Below are positions 48,001-60,000 of a stretch of DNA of 64,000 nucleotides, piece after piece; within the stretch, counting starts at the first letter, position 1, and each line of letters begins with the position of its first letter. The notes beneath the pieces were generated by a model. It did no database searches. It was not told where the DNA came from and saw only the letters and a list, made by a program, of their open reading frames with translations. This DNA comes from Schistosoma haematobium (taxonomy: Eukaryota > Platyhelminthes > Trematoda > Strigeidida > Schistosomatidae): contig NC_067197.1 in assembly GCF_000699445.3 (NCBI RefSeq), forward strand, positions 21,621,809 to 21,685,808, given 5' to 3'. A program made the position numbers and the translations under genes.

Positions 48001-51000
48001 TCTAAATTGGTAATCGTATTTCGCGATAATTGTATAAGCCAAAAACATAACATTGACTTTATCAGGTTTCAAAAGTATTAATTTGATGATCATTAACAAA
48101 TGTGAAATTCACTGCTTTTTAACATCTAGTACCTTGGATTCTAACTGTTATGAATTTGCTAGTATCATGAAAAAATTAGTCAAACTTATGTAAATCGTTT
48201 ATGCACTAACATAATTCTTTTTTATTTCATTTACATTTCAATTAATTTAGTAAATTATACATATTTTTAGCCTTTTAGGTTCAATGTTCCCATTGCCCCG
48301 CATTTTGTATGCTATGGCAACTGATGGGCTGTTATTTGGTTTTTTAAATCGAATAAATTCAAAAGTTAAAACTCCACTTTTAGGTACTATCGTATCAGGT
48401 GTTATTGGATGTAAGTATTTTTGAATATCCATGTTTATGCATACACATATATATCACAGCTTTAATCAATAGGCTTAAATGGTATATCTTGGAAATCGGT
48501 GGAACCCTACAAAACCAATTTACATGACTGAATATCTTGTTACGTAATATTATAGATATACTTTCTGTCATGAATGACGGTTGTAAACTCTGATCATATT
48601 TTTTTGTAGTTTAAGTATTGCTTAAATCATAACCAATAAGTTGAATTTCTCATCTTTAGTTCTATACAACAATAAGTAGTCCTATAATTTGAAGACTTAT
48701 TTTGATATAGATTTATCACATGTTTGACATTTAGAATTATAATTTTACTTATTATTCAACTTTTCTTAGTAATAACTTATTAATAAATGGCTTATTAACA
48801 AATCATGCTAATCTACCCACTTATATATGTGATAATTTCAGGCATAATGACCGCAGTATTCAGTTTACAAGATCTAGTCGATATGATGTCTATCGGAACA
48901 CTTCTTGCTTATACTCTAGTATCTGTTTCTGTGCTTCTTTTGAGGTAACTTATACTTTATATGAAATAATTCCTGTATAAACTGACTAAATTTTGGTTGT
49001 ATACTTGGTGATTTGAAATATTTGATGCTTTATCGTTCAAAACATTTATCTGTATAAGCGTCCGAATTATTACCTCTATTTTTATACTCATATATTAAAA
49101 AATCTTTTTAGTTAGTATAAAACTCTATTGAAATTCTTATGAAAGATATTCACTGGTCTCAAGAACCTTGTAAAATAAAATTCCCAAGACGTAGTCAAGG
49201 CCTCTATGCATTATCAATATTAATAGAGGGAAAGTGCCTGAAAAATATATTCGGAATGCAAACAACATATGTTCGACTAATACAATCCATTATCTTCAGC
49301 AGCCATTTTTAAACATCTTACAGATCCCATAAAGTATTATGATAGTAAAGACAAAGATAATGGCATTTTACCAAAATATCTATCGCAGCTATCAAAAGAG
49401 ATTCTGGGTCTTAATGCCAAGGTTGGATTTTATATCTCAAAAATGTTTATTATTATTAGAGTGAGAGATAAATCTGAAGGTTTCAATTATTTCATTTTTT
49501 TAAGGTTGAGAAAGAGACACGTTATATCAAATAAAATAAAATCACTTCTCAAACATACTTATGCAGAACACACAGGATTTAGCTTACTCATAATACTATG
49601 CTTTTTTTTTAAACAAATGAGTTTTCTCACGGAAGGCTAATCAACTGGCGTGTGTATCACGCGATAACATGTGACGTCTTACTGTTTACTTTAATTAGTT
49701 ATTTAATATCGTATATTTACTGCTAGCATTGCTGCTGTGTAACACATAAAACAATGTTTGTAACTTAAAATTACTGTTATCTACAATAGACAAATGAGTA
49801 ATAACAAAAACGAATGATACTCTTTTTTGAAATAAAATTTTCATATCTGTCCCATCATATTCAGGTATCTGTAGAGTAAACTTTGAAGTATGTACAATGC
49901 AATCTAATTTTAGATATATTTCATACTTTCAGGTCTTACACTCATCTGGTTTGTATCTACTTCTGAAATTTTTATTTACTTAGATAATAATGTTATCAGA
50001 GGATTGGGGTTTTACTTTAGGGAAGAAATTACTTAAGTTAAAAATAACAACTAGTATAGTCTAATTTAGCGTTTTACATATTCCTTCTTCATCGTGATGT
50101 CTAAGGACCATGGGTCCCGTTAGGTATATAATTTAAGAGTCTTAAAAAGGAAAAAATCATTGATCCAGTACACTTCTTACTTACTTTTACTTACACCTGT
50201 TACTCCTCGTGAAGGAGCATAGGTCGCTCACCAGCATTCTCCATCCAACCCTGTCCTGGGCAATCCTTTCCAGCTCCTTCCAGTTGTAATTCATCCTTTT
50301 CATATCTGCTTCTATTATCCGACGTAACGTGTTCTTTGGCCTTCCTCTTTTCCGCTTCCCTTCAGGATTCCAAGTTAGAGCTTGCCTCGTGATGCAGTTT
50401 GACGATTTGCGTAATGTATGTCCTATCCATTTCCATCGTCTTTTCCTAATTTCCTCTTCAGCTGGAAGTTGGTTTGTTCTCTCCCACAGAAGGCTATTGC
50501 TGATGGTATCCGGCCAATGGATGTTGAGTATCTTGCGTAGACAGCCATTTATAAATACTTGTACTTTCTTGATTGTGGTTGTTGTAGTTCTCCAAGTTTC
50601 AGCTCCATACAGTAGAATTGCCTTGACGTTCGTATTGAAGATTCGCACTTTGATATTGGTTGAAAGTTGTTTTGAGTTCCATATGTTCTTCAATTGTAGG
50701 AATGCGGCCCTTGCTTTGCCAATCCTCGCCTTTACGTCTGCATCTGAACCTCCATGTCTATCGACGATGCTTCCCAGATATGTGAAGGATTCTACATCTT
50801 CCAGAGTTTCGCCATCAAGGGTGATTGGATTGCTGTTCTCCGCTTTGAATTTGAGGACCTTGGTTTTCCCTTTGTGTATACTGAGGCCTACTGATGCAGA
50901 GACTGCTGCTACATTGGCTGTCTTTATCTGAATCTGTTCACGTGTACGTGATAGGAGGGCTAGGTCATCTGCGAAGTCCAGATCGTCTAATTGGTTCTGA

Positions 51001-54000
51001 GCTATCCATTGTATTCCGTGTTTTCCTTCAGATGTCGAGGTCTTCATAATCCAGTCGACCACCAGAAGAAAGAGGAAGGGAGAGAGTAAACAGCCTTGTC
51101 TGACTCCGGTCCTTACTTGGAATGCATCTGTCAGCTGTCCTCCATGCACTACTTTGCACTGTAGTCCGTCACATGAGTTCCGGATAATATTGACAATCTT
51201 CTCAGGAACTCCGTAGTGTCGAAGAAGTTTCCATAATGTCCTCCTATCTACACTGTCGAATGCCTTTTCATAATCAATGAAGTTGATGTATAGTGACGAG
51301 TTCCACTCAACTGATTGTTCGACGATGATCCGTAGTGTTGCAATTTGGTCTGTGCACGACCGATCCTTTCGGAATCCAGCTTGTTGATCTCGAAGTTGGG
51401 CATCTACTGCATCCTTCATCCGGTTCAGCAACACTCTGTTGAAGACTTTCCCTGGTATTGACAGTAGTGTAATGCCTCTGTAGTTTTCACATTTGCTCAG
51501 ATCTCCTTTCTTTGGAATCTTGATGAAGTGTCCTTCTTTCCAGTCCATTGGCACTTGTTCCTCCTCCCAAATCTTTTTGAATAGAGGGTAAAGCATGCTT
51601 GTGGTTACTTCGACGTCTGATTTCAGTGCTTCAGCTGGTATGTTGTCGGGTCCTGCTGCTTTCCCGTTCTTGATTTGTCTGACGGCCATTCTAATTTCTT
51701 CCGTCGTTGGTGGGTTGACATCTATAGGAAGATCTGTGTGTGCTACTTCGATGTTCGGTGGATTCATTGGAGCCGGCCTATTCAGGAGTTCCTCGAAGTA
51801 TTCTACCCATCTGTTTCGCTGTTGTTGAATTTCAGTGATTGGCTTGCCTTCTTTGTCTTTGACCGGCCTCTCTGGTTTACTGTATTTCCCTGATAGTTTC
51901 TTCGTTGTATCGTAGAGCTGTTTCATATTTCCTTCTCTAGCAGCTTTTTCTGCCGTCGTTGCTAATTCTTCCACGTATTTCTTCCTGTCGGCTCTAATGC
52001 TCCTCTTCACTTGCTTGTTTGCTTCTGTGTATTCAGCTCTAGAGTTACTGCCGGTCCCAAGCCCGGGTAAAGGAGGAGGGTTGGGCATGGGGTTAGCGTC
52101 CCCATCCCGTAGAAAACTAACTCGCTAAAAAAACGCTTACCAGTACACTTCCGTTTGGAGTAATTCCCCATTCAGCGAAAATTGTAAAAAAATCCATTCT
52201 TAACATAAATGTTTAATAAACATAAAGTAAACTAAATTACTGTCAAACTATTCGTTCTAATCTTGACGAATATTCGTATAAACTAATGACTGTTTAAATT
52301 TACTTATAACTATTCTGTTTTCCTTTCCACCAAAATTCACATTTTAGAGGACAACAAATGTCCATTGGATATTGCATCGGGGACACGAAAGATTATACAG
52401 AAGTATTGATGGACGATGAAAGTTGGCCAGCTGATAAATTACCCTTATCTGAGTAAGTCTCTAGAATGTTAAGAATTATTTAAAATCCCACTGAATATTT
52501 AATGTATAACTATCACAATACATTTTATAAATAAGCAAAAATGTAGATGTAATGTGATGGCTAGAAACTGTTAATTAATTTTAATTAAGACATTTGTACA
52601 CTAATTAGTAAACTGGAAATTGATTAAAGACGATAATATAAGTAAATAAAATATAAGATCACCTATGTACTAATATTTACAGTTTTAAAAATATTTAGTG
52701 AGAAGTCAAACCTGTACTATAGGTTTAATCATATTCTGTCTTATATGATTGATTTCCTCAAATCTTCAGTAAATTCGATAAACGTCTGTAAACTTTGTAT
52801 TAATTTTTGATCGGATACTTTAAATATCGGTTTGACGGCGTATGTTTCCGTGTGGCTGGAAGCTGGTTGCTCACAAGACCGGATTAACGATTTAAACGCC
52901 CAAATGAACTAATGAGTAGCAAGATTACCAGACCGAAGAATATGTTATTTAATGAACAAAATAACACGCCTGTTTACAGAATAATGACGAAAAAAGAAAT
53001 ACGATTAGACGTCATAAACGATTATAGAAAATCAACTTTGAAGGTCGCTCAATCTTTAACAAATTAAGACCTGATTGTACGGCTTACATCTTGCTTATCA
53101 TAGAAACTAATTGTTTATATTGCTGTTATATTTAACTTATTTAGTAGTAGTTGATTAATCTACTGAACATCATGAGAAATATTTTTTTTATAATTTTTAC
53201 CTTGTGTGAGTATGCTCATGGAGCCAATCAAACTGGGAAAAATATTACATGATTAAAATTGAGTTTATTTTATACAGGTTTCCTCACTGATAAATTTTAA
53301 CTCGGCTTTATTCAAACATGTCGATTGTCCGACGCGTATTGAACATAATTCTAAGTAAATTCTATATGTATTATAGATTTCATCTATGAAACGTTTTCTC
53401 TAGTCATTTTGACTTTAGTTTTGACAGACTAATTCTGTAATAATATTTCACAAATTTTCCCCATTATATCAAAAAAGTCTCTTTTTAGGAATCTCTTGCA
53501 AAACCTATGGAAATTTACGTTTTTATTCGTATTCTTTCAACCATTTATATGTACATATTCACTTATGAATTTCTTACTTATTATCATCATCATTTAAAAA
53601 ACTCATGAAATCCATCCCATTTTAGACCTAAAGCGTATCGGAGTTATTTACTCTTACAAAGTACATTAATTTTTACAAACATCCTGGACGAATTTTAATG
53701 CGCATAAAACATTTATTTGCTAGTATATACTCGTTAAACATAAAAGTGGCAGCTGTGTTTAGAATCACAGATATTATAGTTTGTTCCTTAAAATTAAGAT
53801 CAATTATGTAAAGATGCAAATTTTGGATTTGAGTTATTTAGTTCCTTTAAACACATTCCTTTCAATATCACAGTCACCGTATACCATTAAGCCAAAGGTA
53901 ACATTAGTGCTTAAGTTTACTTGTTTGTGTTTTCGGAACATCTTACTAAAATTATAAAACAAAGCTTTTTCATCTTTATATATATTTTAATTTATTACTA

Positions 54001-57000
54001 GTGAAAAATCATATCCACTCAAGTTTTTGAATGAAGTAGCTGACAATACACTTAGTAATGATAAAGAACCATCGAATGGTCCTGATGAATATTCCGATCA
54101 TAATAAACCCTCTATTTCCTCAAATAACGTTGATAGTTCAAGGTAAGTGATTATTTTCAAATTTCATATTTAATTCTCAATCAAATCTTTAGTTCTAAGA
54201 TTAATTGGACTTTTATTACAATCCTATATGCACAATCATTATACTCGTTAATCATAAGCTATGATCAGATGCATTTATTGAATTCTTCACTACTGATGGT
54301 AGAATGATTGATCGGTTAACATGTAAAACATTTTAACCCCTGAATTTAAATTCTTTTTTAGTAGTTTCAATCACATTTAGTTTATAATAGTTCACAATGT
54401 TTAAAACATTATATTGCATATCACAGTAACTAAAAGTAAAAATTAGTTTCCCTCTCTCTGAAATATTTAATATTAGGTAATTGACCAACGAGACTCCGCA
54501 TTTTAATAACAATCTGGTAACCTTTGAAAGACATCAACTTACTAGTCGTGAAGCTTATAGCTATGTACTAACGATCGACTACGCAAAAACGAGCATTTTA
54601 TGCACTAAATAATTATTTACGAACTACGTGTTGATTCTATCCCTTATCAAATATGAACTTAATGAGATATATTTGTTTAAATCTTGGAAAATGAAACAAT
54701 GTCTCTTTTTGAACACTTAATAAACTGTAGTTTTTTTAGGGTAATTGTTCGTAATGGAAAGAAATAATAATACAGTGTTTGTTAAACTTCATTTAGGAAT
54801 TTATCATTATTGTAGTGGTTTTTTTAAGTTTTCTGAATTCACTCAATAATGTTTTCCATTTCTGTTACTAAGTAAACTGTAATTATATACTTAGAAAGTG
54901 TTGCCTCACTAGTTGCTATAAGGAAGCAATTTTGTATAGATATGTGGGTGTTTGATCAGTTGGTAAGATTATGATGGGCTGATGATTGCTTACATAAATC
55001 AATTTATGCATCTTTTATCCACAAATGAAGCCGTATCAAAGGACAAATGACCGACAGACTGACCAACAAAAAATTTTATAGGGATGTTAAACGGGAAAGT
55101 AAAAATGATTAAAAGCCATAAGTGATTATGTCATACAGGTTTTATGGATCGTTTACCAATCTACGAAGTTGAAATTTAATATTTACTAAATAGTGTTCAA
55201 TAAGAATCCATAGAAATATGTTACATATAACAAGCAAAAAAATACCTCATCACTCCGTGCTTGCTGAAGTAAAAGTTCGGTGCTAATCATTTTATGGGCT
55301 ACGAATAAGTATATAACGCGCTTAAAGATTGGAAATGATTGTAAATAAAATTGTAAAGACTGAATATTAGGGTAGAGCCATGTAGAGAAACTGACTGAAA
55401 TCTCTTCACTTGACTTGTATTTACTTCTTAATTCATAACCACTCATCCTAGAATTCGTGGTCAAGGTATATTTTGTTTAAGGTTTTGTGATTGTTATTAC
55501 TTCTTTAGAGGACTTTATGAAGTGGTTATTTTTTCAGTCTATGAACACTTTTTCTCTCATATCTTTCTAGTTTATCAACGGCTTTAAAACAAACAAACAA
55601 TTCACCACTTCCTGATAATATTCATCTCGACATTTCAACTTATTTTCGAAGATGTTTCAAGCGTGAACTTGGTCAGGATAAACCATCTCAAACTACCGAA
55701 TTAATTTATAAAATAAATAGTTACTTACTACGTGAGTGATAATTTCTTTAACTAATAGAAAGGTAAAGGGATGCTCATTTCATATCATGGTTTTTATCAA
55801 TTAAAAGAAACAAATATTGGGTTCGAACAGTTGGTGTAGATCTTATAAAATACAATATTATAATCTTTACAAGTTACTAACAATACTAGAAAGTTTACAC
55901 CGCTTATTTTAACGACGTATATCTAAAGGCTCTTATTATAACTGAAATTATGTGTAAATGTTTGGTTTTTCACCTTAGCTAATATGCTATGCAGCGTTTT
56001 ACTTAATTAGCCATATATAATAAAAGTGTATTTAGTAAATATTAATAGTGAAATTCAAAGCGTACGTTTTGTTTTACTTAATGTTCAGTTTGCACGTAAG
56101 GACGATTGTATATACATATGAATTAAATCAATAGTTTCAGTATTTTTGATTTGTTAATCTAACAACCACTATCAGTGTATTCGAAATTTAAATAATATCA
56201 TTCAATGTTGTACCAACATTTAAAAAAGTTTCACTTACATTGAAAGTTAACTTCTTATGTGACATCTGTGTTCCGAAAATTTATCCAAGGAAATTAGTCT
56301 TGTGTTACCCTTTTGTAATTTAACTTATATTTTGATAAAAAGTTCCACAAACGAACCAAACATTTCTCAACCATCAGTTGAGTACATATTGAAGACATTA
56401 TCATCAATGTTTTGAGTAAGCTCCAGCAGATATCAATCATAAATATTTGTCATCTTTGGTTAAATGAGAGAAACGTAAAACCAATTAAGTAAACCGAGAG
56501 GTTCCTTAAGGTGCCAAATAAAAATTTGCTCATGAATAATGAGTTTAAAGCAGCGATACTGAAGAAGGTTCGTGAGAAATGGTATTTTTGTGGGACATTG
56601 AGTTATCTCGATACGGAACCTAGATGCGTTAAAGATGAACTGATACTTTTGATTAAACGCAAAGAGGATTCAGAGAAAAAAAATTTTATCCCCGATGAAA
56701 TCATTAATTCAAGTTTTACATTCATTTTTATAATTGTGTATCTTACAGTTTGCTTGCTGTTGGGAGTAAGTTATAATGACCGTACATTGCGCGCTACTTT
56801 CAAACATATATCTGAACAATGCATTATCGGTCTCATGAAAATAAATTGTGTATAAACTAGCAACTCAGTTCTTGAACTCTGACTACATGAATCCTCCGGA
56901 ATCTAATTTCAGAATTATTCTTAATGTAAATTTAGTTAACTCAAAGAGATAATAAATTAAAAAATAACTTCGTCCATTCATACTTTTTTACTCTGTTTTC

Positions 57001-60000
57001 AAAGAGCCCAGCTAATATTTTATTTGACGTCAGTTCTTACTTCTTTCTAAATTAGTGTGAAAATATACTTTTTACAAACAGTAAACCTAAAATATAAGAT
57101 ATTTAAAATTTAGAGTATAATTAATTAGTTTTCATAGCTTCTAAAATATGTAGTGGTTCTTAAAAGTGCTAGTCCATCAGGCCAATGATAATTCAATGCT
57201 AGGGAATCCTAAGTCATTTTCTGAAATAATTGTACAATCTATTTGGAAATCAAACTTACTAGCTGATTTGGCATAGTGTACAATTTTGGCTACACCACCA
57301 TCATTAACAAAAATTTACCTAATCTTTAAAAACAATCATGAACCACATCACTTTCTAATGTAAATCTATTATTTTGATTTGTTTCGACGTATTCAACGCA
57401 TACTTTCTAGTTTGCTTCATTTTTCTCGGCAATCTGGGTATATTACTGTTAGATAAACTACCTGAAGAAGTGACAAAAAATATGATAGTCACAATCTCAA
57501 TATGGACGTTTGTTGGATTAATGATCCTGATCAGTATTATCATTTGTTCAGCATTAGCCAGACAACCAGAAAATAAAACACCTGTGGCATTCAAAGTACG
57601 TATTATATTCTCATGTATAAAGTTTTCTTTATTGTTAAGTTTTATTTAGTACAAGTGCTTTAGAATATGTTTGTTGAGAACAGCTAGTTAGAAAACTTGT
57701 TGCTTCTTGTACCTACTTTCAAAGTTTAAGGAACAACTGGGCAATGTATTTTAATTATTTTTATTTAGATATTTCGTTACTAATATATGCAGGTATTATG
57801 CAAATATTTTCTTTCATCTCAATCGAAAAACTAGTTTTGACAATTAGATGTTCATTCTTACTATACTTCTAACGTTATAGCCTTTATACCTCATCCATAC
57901 AAGTATATATAAACGCAATGCTCCATATTATATGGGGATATTTACAGACTATGAGACACTCTAAGGTGATTTGCCTGATCTTCATATTATATTTATTTAG
58001 TACTGATGATAACACCGTTATTCATTGACGTCACTGTTAAATTAAAATCAGCTGTTTGATTAGTAAAATCTTACTGCAGAAATAACTTGTTGCAACATAT
58101 TTGTGATGAATCTGAGTAAGAATAATGTGTGAGTCTAATAAGAATACTTGAGACAAGTGCTGTAAAAAGTTAGGAACACCCATAAAACAAAAACGTTCCC
58201 CAATAATAATGGTTTACTGAGGCTATTACTTCAAACAACATTCTTTTTTTACAGGTCCCTGGGGTTCCATGGATTCCAGCTATTAGTATATTTATCAATG
58301 TATATTTAATGGTTAAATTGTCAGGGGCTACATGGATTAGATTCTTAGTCTGGATGATTATTGGTAAGAATATTTGTCGATTTGTTTAAATAAGGAAATT
58401 ATTTGATCTAATAGCTTACGATCATGTCCATATGAAAAAGTTCATGATATATCACAATATTTAACCCTTTTATTCAAGTGATAAGATGTTTATTTTCACC
58501 GACGAACCAAAAACTAATAAATAACAAACAAATATTTCCTTTTAATATGGTTAAAACCTTAAAAAATGTCAGAATTCTTATTTTACCACATTTATGTCTA
58601 TATTTGTCATTCGGGATCATGCTTATTTTTTCTTTGTATACTGGAAGCCACAAATAACTTTCACAAAACCTTAAATAGCAAGTATCTGTGACCAAACATC
58701 TCAAAATATAGATAGACTTGACAGTAATACGTGATGAGACATGTAAGTACTTTTTTTCAGGACTACATGTCAACTAATTTTCTTTCTAATGTAAATATCT
58801 CCTTAAATAATTCATAAGAGTAATGACAATAGATGTGTTTATTCAGATTTTGCTGGCTAAAGAACACTTCTTCATGGGAGACGAACATGTAATATTTGAA
58901 AGACTGATTGGTTACACATCGCATTGATGACTGGAGTTTTTCAATAAATTATTCAGAATCTATCAAAAGTCTGGTTAATTTTTTAGTAATCCTACCTAAA
59001 GCAAATACTTCAGTAAAAAGTTAAATAACCATGAGTTGGTGTAACATCAAAAACTGTTCCATGCACGTTGTTCAGAAAATAAGAAACTGGTTTACACACT
59101 TTTATATAGAAAATGAGCTGTTGGTTATAATCAAATCCCTAATTGATGAATTTCTACTTTTAATATTTGTGTTGACTTAACTTCTAACTACCAAATTATT
59201 CAAAGATTCCTTTGTTTTGAGTTGTTTCTAAATCAGTTTCTTGCTTTCCTTACCACTTTAGTTAGCCTGCTTAACCAATCTTTATGGATTTGGTTAGTTT
59301 TCAGTTAAAATCTAGACAAATAGAATAGGAAATTAATCAATAATAGCTATACACCAATATCAATAGCTATTTGAGCTCAAAAACAACCAGATAATACATT
59401 CGAACGAGTTAGCTCATTTATCGTTAATATTATTCCATTTGTTGCATAATGTGAAAATGTTTCATTAGAAATGAGTGTAAACGATGTATGTTTACTAAAG
59501 TAAACCTTTAAGCTGGGACAAAAATGTCGACTACTTATAGCTACCTTGATTTCACTGTTATCTGAAGAATGCTTGTCTTGGCTAAGAAAGTGTATTCACA
59601 AACGAAATAGATATAATGGTATATACGCCTCATATCATTTGATAAATGATTAATAAATTTACCTGTCTTTGAACACTTGAACCTACTGATATATTGTAAA
59701 GATATATATTTAGAATGTTTTTCTATTATCATATTCTTAAGATAGCAAACATCTGGTTACTAATGTATTGATATTTTCATTCACACGAGTATGAAGAGAT
59801 TACGGAGGGAGGGAAAATTCTTTAGATTTGAGAGGAGTAAGCATACTTTATTTACTTCATTGTTTACATACATTATGCTTATAGATTCAGTGAATACATA
59901 TGATTTTGAGATAAACTTTTATTTTGAATATCAGAATACGTTCCCTTCTTACAAACAAAATTATGACTTTTAATCGTTGAATTCATGAGTCGATCTAAGC

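Noticed and set aside
50329..50931. 200-codon frame on the plus strand
   Set aside because: It is the antisense shadow of the LINE reverse transcriptase ORF at 50187-52088.
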